A DNA stretch of 64,000 nt from Roseiarcus sp963741845 (GTDB lineage Bacteria; Pseudomonadota; Alphaproteobacteria; Rhizobiales; Beijerinckiaceae), in assembly GCA_963741845.1 (NCBI GenBank), contig CAVUJV010000016.1, positions 496,001 through 560,000 on the forward strand, written 5' to 3'. Position numbers and translations under genes: made by a program. Shown here piece after piece: positions 8,829 through 17,538 of the stretch; the first letter of the stretch is position 1; each line of letters starts with the position of its first letter. The notes under the pieces are model-generated. The model was not told the DNA's origin, did no database searches, and worked only from the letters and a program-made list of their open reading frames with translations.

Positions 8829-9401
8829 ATGTCAGCCCTCATGCGCGCATCCGACTTCGACATTCTCATCGTCCCCAGGCGTGGCGGCGGCCACGAAGGC
8901 GACTGGCCGAATCGCTGGCGGGCCAAGCTCTCGACGGCGCGCTTCGTCCACCCGCCGGACGCCCATGACGGACGCGCGCAGGCATGGGGCGAGGCCATCG
9001 TCGCGGCGGCGCGCGACGCGACCCGTCCGATCCTGTTCGTGGGCCACGGAACCGGGGCGGCGGCGATCGCCCACGCCGCGCCTTTGCTGCAAGGGGCTGA
9101 CGTGCGGGGCGCCTTCCTCGTCGCTCCGCCCGATCCCGCGGCGCTCGAACAATTCGGCCGCGGGTGGCCCTTGCCGCTGAGCCGTCTCCCCTGGCGGAGC
9201 CTCGTCGTCGCGAGCCGGAACGATCCCGACGGCGGCTTCGAGGCGGTCTCCGCTCTCGCCGGCGAATGGGGCGCCGAACTCATCGACGCAGGCGCGGCCG
9301 GACAGATCGACGCCGCCAGCGGCCACGGACCGTGGCCGGAAGGGCTCATGCGTCTCGCCGGATTTCTGAAGACCGTCGAGACGCCGCAGCGGCTGCACTG
9401 A
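8829..9401 (+). CDS. RBBP9/YdeN-type hydrolase homologue lacking catalytic Ser and His
   Basis: 190-residue protein with clear resemblance to the RBBP9/YdeN alpha/beta-hydrolase family: DILIVP start, W-W spacing, KLSTAR, LVVASRNDP, and SGxGxWPEG near the end. The nucleophile elbow, normally H-S-x-G, reads GHGTG with Gly74 at the Ser position. The histidine region, normally G-H-I-N, reads GQID with Gln159. The acid Asp132 in SRNDP is kept. It is therefore probably catalytically dead and may act as a binding protein. The ATG at 8829 is used; 8841 is an alternative. Confidence 0.75.
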   Translation: MSALMRASDFDILIVPRRGGGHEGDWPNRWRAKLSTARFVHPPDAHDGRAQAWGEAIVAAARDATRPILFVGHGTGAAAIAHAAPLLQGADVRGAFLVAPPDPAALEQFGRGWPLPLSRLPWRSLVVASRNDPDGGFEAVSALAGEWGAELIDAGAAGQIDAASGHGPWPEGLMRLAGFLKTVETPQRLH

Positions 9402-9520
9402 GGGCCGCGGCGCCCCTTGCCGGGCTTCAAATGCCTTCCGGGCGCCATTGCCTCCCCTGCCCGCCCCTGATATGCGCTGCGGCCAATTCCCTCCAATTCG
9501 CCGCGAAGGAGCGCCGTTCC

Positions 9521-11178
9521 ATGGCCGCGCGCCAGTTCATCTATCACATGCAGGGCCTGAACAAGACTTGGCCCGGCGGCAAGAAGGTCCTCGAGAACAT
9601 CAATCTCTCCTTCTATCCGGACGCCAAGATCGGCGTGCTCGGCGTCAACGGCTCGGGCAAGTCGACGCTCCTCAAGATCATGGCGGGGATCGACAAGGAG
9701 TTCACCGGCGAGGGTTTCGTCGCCGAGGGCGCGAGGGTCGGCTATCTGCCGCAGGAGCCTGACCTCGACCCGAACCTCGACGTGAAGGGCAACGCCATGC
9801 TCGGCGTCAGGGAGAAGCAGGCGATCCTCGACCGTTACAACGAGCTCGCCATGAACTATTCCGACGAGACCGCGGACGAGATGACGCGGCTCCAGGACGA
9901 GATCGAGGCCAAGGGCCTCTGGGACCTCGACAGCCAGGTCGAGCAGGCGATGGACGCGCTCGGCTGCCCGCCGGACGACGCGGACGTGACCAAGCTTTCC
10001 GGCGGCGAGCGCCGCCGCGTCGCGCTCTGCCGGCTGCTGCTGGAAAAGCCGGAGCTTCTGCTGCTCGACGAGCCGACGAACCATCTCGACGCCGAGACGG
10101 TGAACTGGCTCGAAGGCCATTTGCGCAACTATCCGGGCGCGATCCTGATCGTCACCCACGACCGCTACTTCCTCGACAACGTGACGGGCTGGATCCTCGA
10201 ACTCGATCGCGGCCGGGGCATTCCCTACGAGGGCAATTATTCCTCCTGGCTCAAGCAGAAGCAGAAGCGGCTCGAGCAGGAAGGCCGCGAGGACGCCGCG
10301 CGCCAGCGCGCGCTCGCCGAGGAAAGCGAGTGGATCGCGGCCTCGCCGAAAGCCCGGCAGGCCAAGTCCAAGGCGCGCATCCAGGCTTACGAGGAACTGG
10401 TCAAGAAGCAGAACGACAAGGCGCCGACCACCGCCCAGATCGTCATTCCCGTGGCCGAGCGGCTCGGGCAGAACGTCATCGACGCGATCGATCTTTCAAA
10501 GGGCTACGGCGACCGGCTGCTGATCGACAAGCTGTCGTTCAAGCTGCCGCCGGGCGGCATCGTCGGCGTGATCGGCCCGAACGGCGCCGGCAAGACGACG
10601 CTCTTCCGCATGATCACCGGACAGGAGAAGCCCGACTCCGGGGCACGATCAAGATCGGCGAGAGCGTGCAGCTCGGCTATGTCGACCAGTCGCGCGACAC
10701 GCTCGACGGCAAGAAGACCGTGTGGGAGGAGATTTCCGGCGGCTATGACATCATCACCCTCGCCAAGCGCGAGATGAACTCGCGCGCCTATTGCGGCGCC
10801 TTCAACTTCAAGGGCGCCGACCAGCAGAAGAAGGTCGGCATGCTGTCGGGCGGCGAGCGCAACCGCGTGCATCTGGCCAAGATGCTGAAGAGCGGGGCCA
10901 ACGTGCTCCTGCTCGACGAGCCGACCAACGACCTCGACGTCGACACGCTGCGGGCGCTCGAAGAGGCGCTGCTCGACTTCGCGGGCTGCGCGGTCATCAT
11001 CAGCCACGACCGCTTCTTCCTCGACCGCGTCGCCACCCACATGCTCGCCTTCGAGGGCGACAGCCACGTGGAATGGTTCGAGGGCAACTTCGCCGACTAC
11101 GAGGAGGACAAGAAGCGCCGCCTCGGCATCGACAGCGTCATCCCGCACCGGCTGAAGTACAAGAAGTTCTCGCGGTAA
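9521..11178 (+). CDS. ettA: Energy-dependent translational throttle protein EttA (frameshifted)
   Basis: ABC-F ATPase that binds the ribosomal E site and gates translation according to the ATP/ADP ratio. Two ABC domains are present. Domain 1 has GVNGSGKST, LSGGERRRVAL and LLLLDEPTNHLD. Domain 2 has GPNGAGKTT, LSGGERNRVHLAK and LLLDEPTNDLD. The N terminus ARQFIYHMQGLNK is diagnostic of EttA. The reading frame changes in the GGGG run at 10640-10643, where the family expects Asp-Ser-Gly-Thr-Ile. Both halves are otherwise perfect, so I infer a sequence error, not a pseudogene. Joined product about 551 residues. Confidence 0.92.
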
Positions 11179-11469
11179 GGGCGAGGCCGCGCCCTCGGCG
11201 GCTCGCACGCCCCGGATTTGGAAAAGCTTGAAACCGGCCGGTTTGCCCGCGATTCCGGCCGCGAAGGTCTATTGGTTTTTCTTGGATTTCCTTGGATTCT
11301 CTCGTCCAAATCGAGCCTTTTCAATGGGTTGCGAGGGAACAGCGACGAACAAATTTTGTGTCGCGCTTCCCCGCATCGGACGCCACGCGAGCCCGCCGCG
11401 CGACGGCGCAAACGCGCCAATTGATTGGTAACTCCCAAGGCGCCTCGTTTGGGGGGCGCCGCAAACCCA
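11179..11469. other. Intergenic stretch without a recognisable gene
   Basis: The bases between EttA and the palindromic repeat are slightly more AT-rich than the surroundings, with T-rich words around 11272-11330. I see no credible gene, terminator or promoter here. Short open frames lack ribosome-binding sites and family resemblance. Confidence 0.4.
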
Positions 11470-11593
11470 CCTCATCCAGAGGAGCCGAGCGAAGCTCGGC
11501 GTCTCGAAGGATGATCCAGCAGGCGCCGCCGGTCGTGCGCTCTGGGGCGTCCTTCGAGACGCGTCGCCTTCGGCGCCGCTCCTCAGGACGAGG
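11470..11593. repeat. Rhizobial-type interspersed palindromic repeat
   Basis: About 124 bases bounded by CCTCATCCAGAGGAG on the left and CTCCTCAGGACGAGG on the right, an imperfect inverted pair. Internal paired blocks are GTCTCGAAGGATG near the left arm and GTCCTTCGAGACGC near the right. This architecture matches the dispersed palindromic elements common in Hyphomicrobiales genomes, recalled from memory. It lies just beyond the point where the VapC-like toxin loses its coding sequence. Confidence 0.7.
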
Positions 11594-11628
11594 TCGTTGG
11601 GAGCTACACGCGAAGCCCGGCGATTGAT

Positions 11629-11733
11629 CGTGTTTTCGCTGGATCGCCTCAGCCATTCCCGAGCCTTCGCGGACGCCTGCTTTTCAGCAAGAATGACGGC
11701 GGCGAGAATTGAGGTGTCCAGATAGACCGTCAC
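11629..11733 (-). pseudogene. vapC-like PIN-domain toxin, N-terminal fragment
   Basis: The first 30-35 codons encode a PIN-domain start: MTVYLDTSILAAV with the conserved acidic Asp, then a helix ending near REWLRRS. After that the frame passes into non-family sequence and the palindromic repeat. The remaining acidic residues of the PIN active site are missing. Its ATG overlaps the antitoxin stop by 4 bases (ATGA), the normal vapBC arrangement. The locus was therefore an intact toxin-antitoxin pair that lost most of its toxin. Confidence 0.7.
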
Positions 11734-11981
11734 GGTCGTTCGTCGCGCATCCGACGGATGATGTCGACCGAACTCTCGCCGAGCGGCGGCAGCGTTCGGG
11801 CGCGCGCGGCAATCCTGTCGATGAGTTCCGGCCCCGGAATTCCGGCGCCGGAGGCCTGCGCGGGCCGCAGCTCGACGACAGGCTTGCCATGCCGGGTGAT
11901 CGTGACCTCCTCGCCCGCCAACGCCTCATCGATAAGCCTGGACAGATTGTCCTTGGCTTTCGCGATCGAATAGGAAGACAT
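11730..11981 (-). CDS. Phd/YefM-type antitoxin
   Basis: 83-residue type II antitoxin. The N-terminal DNA-binding Phd/YefM fold is seen in YSIAKAKDNLSRLIDEALAGEEVTITRHGKPVVELRP. The C-terminal tail, which would wrap the toxin, ends in DIIRRMRDERP. The ATG at 11981 gives the family N terminus; a longer start at 12041 adds 20 unrelated residues. Its toxin partner survives only as a fragment directly downstream, so it is now an orphan antitoxin or a free repressor. Confidence 0.82.
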   Translation of the reverse strand: MSSYSIAKAKDNLSRLIDEALAGEEVTITRHGKPVVELRPAQASGAGIPGPELIDRIAARARTLPPLGESSVDIIRRMRDERP

Positions 11982-12236
11982 TCGCTTTCTCAGGTTCTGG
12001 CCATAGCTGGCCAGATTAGCGATGGCGGCTTCGTCAAACAAGGCTTTGTCGGCGCAGCCTCCACGAACCCGAAGCTCGGATGCCGTCGCCCTCGACGGCG
12101 AGGCGGCAGCGTCCTAGAAAGACACCAAGGCTCGAAACGCTCCGAAGAAGCGGTCGGGCCGACGGACGACGGGCCGAGCGCGGAACTCGGTCCCCCTGCC
12201 GGCGAGGGCGGGGTTTCGCGAGTCAACGGAGGAAAC

Positions 12237-12533
12237 ATGTGCCAGGTTTTCGCCAGCAGTCCCCCGGAGAGCTACGCCTACGAGACGCGCTCCATCCGGC
12301 TCAATGGCCAGAGCACCAGCATCCGGCTCGAGAAGGTGTTCTGGGACATCCTCGAAGACATCGCCGCGAGCGAAGGGATGACGGTGCCGCGCTTCCTCTC
12401 GACGCTGCATCAGGAGGTGCTGCTGCTCTGGGGGGAAGTCGCGAACTTCACCTCGCATCTGCGCTGCATCTGCGTGATGGCGATCGAGACCCGGCGCATC
12501 GAGCGCAGGCGCGAGCCCGCCGAGGCCGCGTGA
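12237..12533 (+). CDS. Ribbon-helix-helix domain protein (RHH_4 type)
   Basis: 98-residue protein with the ribbon-helix-helix pattern SIRLNGQSTSIRLEKVFWDILEDIAASEGMTVPRFLSTLHQEV. This family is common in Alphaproteobacteria and was first described in aryl-sulphate sulphotransferase-related contexts. A strong GGAGGAA site lies 6 bases before the ATG at 12237. It is probably a small dimeric DNA-binding regulator. Target unknown. It stands alone between the orphan antitoxin and the glyoxalase-fold gene. Confidence 0.75.
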   Translation: MCQVFASSPPESYAYETRSIRLNGQSTSIRLEKVFWDILEDIAASEGMTVPRFLSTLHQEVLLLWGEVANFTSHLRCICVMAIETRRIERRREPAEAA

Positions 12534-12632
12534 ACCCTCGCGTAGTAAGCCGATAACACCCGCGCGGGTCGCGCGCCGCTAGCCTTTCGCCACATGCGCC
12601 GCCTTAAGCGGCGTCCACCGGCGCGAGAGACA

Positions 12633-13028
12633 ATGGCGAAAGCGATTCATATGATGGTCCGCGTGCTCGACGAGGCGCGGTCCGTGGCCTTCTACAAGAA
12701 AGCCTTCGGGCTCGATGTCGCCGACCGGCTCGATTTCCCGGACTTCACGCTCGTCTATCTCTCGAACGCCGAGGCGCCCTTCGAGGTCGAACTGACGATC
12801 AACAAGGGCCGCGCCGAGCCTTACAACCTTGGCGACGGCTACGGCCATGTCGCCTTCGTGGTGGACGACCTCGAAGCGGAGCATAAGCGCTTCGAGGCCG
12901 AGGGGCTCAACCCTCGCAAGATCGTCGAGTTCAGCCCCGGCGGAAAGCCGATCGCCAAGTTCTTCTTCGTCGAAGACCCGGACGGCTATAAGATCGAGGT
13001 GCTGCAGAAGGCCGGACGCTACAAGTAG
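12633..13028 (+). CDS. VOC/glyoxalase I family protein
   Basis: 131-residue vicinal-oxygen-chelate protein close to lactoylglutathione lyase. Four metal-ligand positions are visible: His in AIHMMVRV, Glu in FEVELTIN, His in YGHVAFVVDD, and Glu near the end in YKIEVLQK. All four ligands and the short length suggest a working glyoxalase I that converts the methylglyoxal-glutathione adduct to S-lactoylglutathione. Related VOC enzymes are not excluded. The start is the ATG at 12633 after GAGAGA; an upstream start at 12594 is not conserved. Confidence 0.8.
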   Translation: MAKAIHMMVRVLDEARSVAFYKKAFGLDVADRLDFPDFTLVYLSNAEAPFEVELTINKGRAEPYNLGDGYGHVAFVVDDLEAEHKRFEAEGLNPRKIVEFSPGGKPIAKFFFVEDPDGYKIEVLQKAGRYK

Positions 13029-13077
13029 CGGCCGCGCGATCCGCCAACAAAATTCTCAAAAGCAGGAGGAAACACCC

Positions 13078-13623
13078 ATGACGGCAAATGATACGGCGCC
13101 CGCGAGGGCTGGCCTTTCCCGAAGAGGCTTCCTGCAAAGGTCGGCGGGCGGCTTCGCCGCCGCCATCGCCATCACCTCGACCGGCGCGCTGCTCAACGCG
13201 TCCGAAGCCTGGGCGCTCGACGTCAAGGGCCTCAAGCCCGAGACGATGAAGACCCTGATCCTCGTCGCGCGCGACATCTACCCGCACGACAAGGTTCCCG
13301 ACCGCTACTACGCGATCGCGATGAAATCCTACGACGAGAAGGCCTCCGTCGATCCCGCCACGAAGGCTCAGATCGAGGCGTTCGTCGCCGCGCTCGACGG
13401 CGCGGCGGGCCCGGGAGGCTATGTCGGCAAGGGTTGGGAAGCCGACCGCGTCGCGCTTCTCAAGGCGCAGAGCGCCGATCCCATGTTCGAGACGATCCGC
13501 TCGGGCCTCGTCGTGTCGCTCTACAACCAGCAGGAGGTCTGGCCGATCTTCGGCTACGAGGGCGAGTCCTTCTCGAAGGGCGGATACATCCACCGCGGCT
13601 TCGACGACATCACCTGGCTCTGA
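13078..13623 (+). CDS. Tat-exported small subunit-like protein (gluconate 2-dehydrogenase subunit 3-like)
   Basis: 181-residue protein with a twin-arginine signal (SRRGFLQRS, then a hydrophobic Ala/Ile-rich segment to about residue 45). Gene context and general pattern match the small Tat-exported subunit that travels with GMC oxidoreductases (gluconate/sorbitol dehydrogenase type). A good AGGAGG site precedes the ATG. Forty bases separate it from the GMC gene, so the pair is cotranscribed. In such enzymes this subunit is thought to carry the Tat signal for the signal-less flavoprotein. Confidence 0.75.
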   Translation: MTANDTAPARAGLSRRGFLQRSAGGFAAAIAITSTGALLNASEAWALDVKGLKPETMKTLILVARDIYPHDKVPDRYYAIAMKSYDEKASVDPATKAQIEAFVAALDGAAGPGGYVGKGWEADRVALLKAQSADPMFETIRSGLVVSLYNQQEVWPIFGYEGESFSKGGYIHRGFDDITWL

Positions 13624-13662
13624 CCGCAGGCGCGAAACCAAAATTCAGGCGAGGAAACGGAC

Positions 13663-15231
13663 ATGGCAGCGAAATTCGATCTGAACGACGACAGCGTCGT
13701 CGTCATCGTGGGATCGGGCGCGGGCGGCGGCACGCTGGGCAACGAGCTTGCGCAGAAGGGCGTCAAGGTCGTCGTGCTGGAGGCGGGCAAGCGTTACGAA
13801 TACGAGGACTTCATCAACGACGAGTGGGCGAGCTTCGGCCAGCTCGCGTGGAAGGAGATGCGGACGACTTCCGGCAGCTGGCGGGTCCACAAGAACTTCC
13901 CCAACCTGCCGGCCTGGATCGTCAAGGCCGTCGGCGGAACGACGACCCACTGGGCGGGCGCATCGCTGCGCTTGCAGGAGCACGAATTCAAGGCCGCCTC
14001 GACCTACGGCCACGTGCCCGGCGCCAATCTCCTCGACTGGCCGCTGACCCTCGCCGAGCTTGAGCCTTACTACGCCAAGGCCGAGGACAAGATGGGGGTC
14101 ACCCGCACGAACGACCTGCCGGGACTGCCGGGCAACAACAATTTCAAGGTCTTCAAGGCCGGCGCCGACAAGCTCGGCTACAAGGAGTGCCACACCGGCC
14201 GGATGGCGATCAATTCCGTCGAGCGCGACGGCCGCAATTCCTGCCAGCAGACCGGCTTCTGCTTCCAGGGCTGCAAGTGGGGCGCGAAATGGTCGACGCT
14301 CTACACCGAGATCCCGAAGGGCGAGGCGACGGGCAACATGGAGGTTCGCCCGGAGTTGCATGTCGCGCAGATCGAGCACGACGCCTCGGGCAAGGTCACG
14401 GGCGTGACCTATTTCGACGCGGACGGCAAGCTGCAGCGGCAGAAGGCGCGCATCGTCGCGGTCGCGGGCAATTCGCTCGAAAGCCCGCGCCTGCTGCTCA
14501 ACTCGGCTTCCGCGAAGTTCCCCGACGGCCTCGCCAATTCCTCCGGCCAGGTCGGGCGCAATTACATGCGCCACACGACCGGATCGGTCTACGCCGTCTT
14601 CGACAAGCCGGTTCACATGTATCGCGGCACGACCATGGCCGGCATCGTGCGCGACGAGGCGAAGAACGATCCGAACCGCGGCTTCGTCGGCGGCTATGAA
14701 CTCGAGACGCTCTCCCTCGGCGTTCCCTTCATGGCCGCGTTTCTCGATCCCGGCGCCTGGGGGCGCGACTTCACCTCCGCGCTCGACGGTTATTCCAATA
14801 TGGCCGGGATGTGGATCGTCGGCGAGGACATGCCGCAGGAAACGAACCGGATCACGCTCAGCGACAAGAAGGACAAGTGGGGCCTGCCGGTCGTCGACGT
14901 GCATTTCGACGATCACCCCAACGACGACGCGATGCGCAACCACGCCTATGGACAAGGCAAGGCGATGTACGAGGCGGTCGGCGCGACGCGCACCTTCCCC
15001 ACCCCGCCCTATCCCTCGACGCACAATCTCGGCACGAACCGGATGAGCGAGAACGCGCGGGACGGCGTGGTCAACAAGCACGGCCAGACGCACGACATCA
15101 AGAACCTGTTCATCTCGGACGGCAGCCAGTTCACGACCGGCGGCGCCGAGAACCCGACGCTCACGATCGTGACGCTTGCGATCCGTCAGGCCGACTACAT
15201 CGCCGACCAGATGAAATCGAACGCGATCTGA
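13663..15231 (+). CDS. GMC-family flavoprotein oxidoreductase
   Basis: 522-residue FAD enzyme of the glucose-methanol-choline superfamily, gluconate/2-keto-gluconate dehydrogenase branch. The FAD-binding GSGAGGGTLGNELA is at the N terminus. The GTTTHWAG segment and the C-terminal block GGAENPTLTIVTLAIRQADYIADQ are typical. It has no signal peptide, so it probably piggybacks on the preceding Tat subunit. No cytochrome c subunit gene follows, unlike the usual three-gene operons. The probable role is periplasmic oxidation of a sugar or sugar acid. A strong terminator follows. Confidence 0.88.
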   Translation: MAAKFDLNDDSVVVIVGSGAGGGTLGNELAQKGVKVVVLEAGKRYEYEDFINDEWASFGQLAWKEMRTTSGSWRVHKNFPNLPAWIVKAVGGTTTHWAGASLRLQEHEFKAASTYGHVPGANLLDWPLTLAELEPYYAKAEDKMGVTRTNDLPGLPGNNNFKVFKAGADKLGYKECHTGRMAINSVERDGRNSCQQTGFCFQGCKWGAKWSTLYTEIPKGEATGNMEVRPELHVAQIEHDASGKVTGVTYFDADGKLQRQKARIVAVAGNSLESPRLLLNSASAKFPDGLANSSGQVGRNYMRHTTGSVYAVFDKPVHMYRGTTMAGIVRDEAKNDPNRGFVGGYELETLSLGVPFMAAFLDPGAWGRDFTSALDGYSNMAGMWIVGEDMPQETNRITLSDKKDKWGLPVVDVHFDDHPNDDAMRNHAYGQGKAMYEAVGATRTFPTPPYPSTHNLGTNRMSENARDGVVNKHGQTHDIKNLFISDGSQFTTGGAENPTLTIVTLAIRQADYIADQMKSNAI

Positions 15232-15253
15232 GACAGTCGGTCCATGTGAAGCG

Positions 15254-15290
15254 GCCGCGCGGAAGCCTCCGCGCGGCTGTTTCTTTTCTT
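15254..15290 (+). terminator. Rho-independent terminator after the GMC operon
   Basis: GCCGCGCGGA-AGCC-TCCGCGCGGC forms a perfect 10-bp stem with a 4-base loop, followed directly by TGTTTCTTTTCTTT. It lies 22 bases past the GMC oxidoreductase stop. Confidence 0.85.
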
Positions 15291-15355
15291 TGTCTTGCCG
15301 CCGCCATCCGCTCAGGGCACGATCACGCCTTCACCCGCAAGAAGGAACCGTCTTC

Positions 15356-15956
15356 GTGATCGTCGTCTTCGACATCGGCAACGTGCTCGTGCGCTGGGAC
15401 CGGCGCAATCTCTATCGCAAGGTCTTCGCCGACGAAGCGGAAATGGACCGCTTCCTCGCGACCGCGCTGAGCATGGACTTCGTCTCCCACACCGATCTTG
15501 CGCCGAGTTTCGCCGAAGCGATCGAGACGCAAGCGGCGGCCTTCCCCGAGTTCGCGGACGAGGTCCGGCTTTTCCACTCGCGCTGGGAGGAGACGCTCGG
15601 CGATCCCATCGAGGAGAATGTCGCGCTGCTGAAACGGCTGCGCGCAGCCGGAAGGCCCGTCCATGCGCTCAGCAATTTCGCGCACGAGACTTTCGAGGTC
15701 GCGCGCCGCCGCCACGACTTTCCTGGACGACTTCGACACGCGAATCGTCTCCGGCCATGTCGGCGTCGTGAAGCCGGACGCGCGTATCTATGAGATCCTG
15801 TTCGAGCGCGCAGGCCGGCGGCCCGAGGAGCTTCTGTTCGTCGACGATTCCCTCGCCAACGTGCGCGCCGCGGAGGCGCTCGGCATGGCCTCGATCCACT
15901 ATACGCCGGAGGTCGACCTCGAACGCGAACTCGCCGCGCGCGGGGCGCTCGACTGA
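15356..15956 (+). CDS. HAD-family hydrolase, haloacid dehalogenase-like (frameshifted)
   Basis: Phosphatase or dehalogenase-type HAD protein of about 200 residues. Motif I FDIGNVLVRWD carries the nucleophile Asp. Motif II is the Ser in ALSNF. Motif III is the Lys in GVVKPD. Motif IV is FVDDSLANV. It fits the YihX/alpha-D-glucose-1-phosphatase-like group. The start is the GTG at 15356. The frame breaks at the TTT at 15719-15721, where removing one T restores the expected Asp-Phe-Leu-Asp-Asp. I infer a sequence error. Confidence 0.82.
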
Positions 15957-15969
15957 AGCAGGGCCGCCT

Positions 15970-16248
15970 TCATGAAAGGGGGCCGTCAACCTTCGCCCTT
16001 TCGGTAAGCCAGATCTTGATCAGCGACTGGTAGGGAACGTCCCGCTTATGCGCCGCAATCTTGATGTCCTCCAACAGGCTGACGGGAAGTCTCAGCGAGA
16101 TCGCCGTCGTGCTCGGTTGCAGATTGGGCAGGCGGACGCGTTCCGCCCTGGCCCAGTCGACGCGCCCGGCGGAGTCCTCGCGCTCCCAATAGGCCCGCTC
16201 CTCAGCTTCGCTGGCGAACCGGGGGGTCGGCTTACGGGCTTTCGTCAT
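15970..16248 (-). CDS. brnA: BrnA-type antitoxin (CopG-like)
   Basis: 92-residue BrnA-family antitoxin. The C-terminal half has the ribbon-helix-helix pattern TAISLRLPVSLLEDIKIAAHKRDVPYQSLIKIWLTE. The N-terminal part FASEAEERAYWEREDSAGRVDW is typical of BrnA. The gene appears intact. Its start lies inside the surviving tail of a brnT toxin gene upstream on the same strand, as in normal brnTA operons. The toxin itself is reduced to a fragment, leaving an orphan antitoxin. Confidence 0.82.
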   Translation of the reverse strand: MTKARKPTPRFASEAEERAYWEREDSAGRVDWARAERVRLPNLQPSTTAISLRLPVSLLEDIKIAAHKRDVPYQSLIKIWLTERAKVDGPLS

Positions 16249-16308
16249 AGATCGTCCTTTCCTTCCGGCTCATGTCCCTCGCCGAGATCACTCGGATCAG
16301 CGTATCAT
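16232..16308 (-). pseudogene. brnT toxin, C-terminal remnant
   Basis: Reading the minus strand down to a TAA at 16234-16232 gives the tail DTLIRVISARDMSRKERTIY and a few more residues. That matches the BrnT C terminus (pattern IRIISARxAxxxERxxY). Upstream of about 16308 the family resemblance stops, and within a few codons there is a stop and the start region of the divergent 16327 gene. The whole N-terminal RNase core is gone. It overlaps the first codons of brnA, as in intact loci. Confidence 0.68.
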
Positions 16309-16326
16309 CCTTCGACAAGGAGAATC

Positions 16327-17538
16327 ATGCGACGAACCTTTCGGCTTGGAGTCTTTCTCCTTTGGCTTGCGACGCTCGTGGCGGCGGCCCTTTCGCTCGC
16401 GGCGCCCGCTTTTGCCGTGGACGGGTCCGTCCCCGTCACGCCGGACAATTTTCCGCGCGCGGAATCCGACCTTCGCTTCAGCATCGCCGTCAAGAACGGC
16501 GCGTTCGGCAAGTTCCTGCACCCGCGCAAGCCCCCCGCCCTCGACAGGCAGACCGTCCCAAAAGCCGAGCGCGACGTCCTGACCTCGACCGCCGTGTTCG
16601 ACCTCGACGCCGGCCCCGTGACGATCGCCCTGCCCGATCCCGGCAAGCGTTACCTGTCGCTCCAGATCATCGACGAGGACGGATACACCGACGAGGTCGA
16701 CTACGGGGCGGGGACGCATGTCCTGAGCAAGGACCGGCTCGGAACGCGCTACGCGCTCGCCGCTCTCCGCATCGCCGCCAATCCCGACGACCCGCAGGAC
16801 CTCGCGGCCGCGAACGCGCTCCAGGACGCGGTGAAGGCCGATCAGCCGAACGGCCCCGGCGCCTTCCAGACGCCGAACTGGGACGCGCCGAGCCAGGTGG
16901 ACGTGCGGACGGGGCTTCGCGTCCTCGCCGACACCCTGCGCGATGCGAAGGGCATGTCCGGCGCACGCGGAAAAGTCGATCCCGTCCGGCGTCTGATCGG
17001 CTCCGCCGTCGCCTGGGGCGCGCCGCCCGAGACGGACATGCTGGCCCTCGACCGCACGCCGCCCGACAACGACGGCGGCGCGGTCTATCGGCTGGAGTTG
17101 AAAGACGTGCCGGTCGATGGATTCTGGTCGGTCAGCGTCTACAACGACCGGGGGTTTTTCACGCCCAACGCCCGCAACGCCTACAGCCTCACGAGCGCGA
17201 CCGCGAAGCCCAATCCGGACGGAAGCTTTTCCTTGCAGTTCGGGGGCTGCGGCGACGCGACCCGGAATTGCCTGCCGACGCCCGCCAACTGGCGGCTCGC
17301 CGTGCGGCTCTATCGGCCGAAGCCCGAGGCTGCGAGCGGCGCATGGACGTTTCCGCAGCTTGCGCTCGTTCCCCAGCCTCCGGCGCCGCCCCTGCCCCCG
17401 CCGCAGACCGTGAAGGCCGCGCCGCCCGTTCAGGGCGCGGCGGGCGCCGCGACGGCGCAACCCGAAACGAAGGGGCAGCCCACTTCCGCCAAAGGCGCCG
17501 CGAAGCCGCCGCGCAATCGGAAGGTCAATCGCCCCTGA
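16327..17538 (+). CDS. DUF1254/DUF1214-type secreted protein
   Basis: 403-residue exported protein with a Sec signal peptide (residues 1-about 30, ending AAPAFA). The C-terminal half shows the DUF1214 pattern VDGFWSVSVYNDRGFFTPNARNAYSL, and WRLAVRLYRPKPE followed by a WTFPQL end. The N-terminal half fits DUF1254 (YLSLQIIDEDGYTDEVDY). A Pro/Ala-rich tail follows. An AAGGAG site lies before the ATG. Cellular role unknown. The 3' end overlaps the convergent membrane-protein gene by 14 bases. Confidence 0.8.
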   Translation: MRRTFRLGVFLLWLATLVAAALSLAAPAFAVDGSVPVTPDNFPRAESDLRFSIAVKNGAFGKFLHPRKPPALDRQTVPKAERDVLTSTAVFDLDAGPVTIALPDPGKRYLSLQIIDEDGYTDEVDYGAGTHVLSKDRLGTRYALAALRIAANPDDPQDLAAANALQDAVKADQPNGPGAFQTPNWDAPSQVDVRTGLRVLADTLRDAKGMSGARGKVDPVRRLIGSAVAWGAPPETDMLALDRTPPDNDGGAVYRLELKDVPVDGFWSVSVYNDRGFFTPNARNAYSLTSATAKPNPDGSFSLQFGGCGDATRNCLPTPANWRLAVRLYRPKPEAASGAWTFPQLALVPQPPAPPLPPPQTVKAAPPVQGAAGAATAQPETKGQPTSAKGAAKPPRNRKVNRP

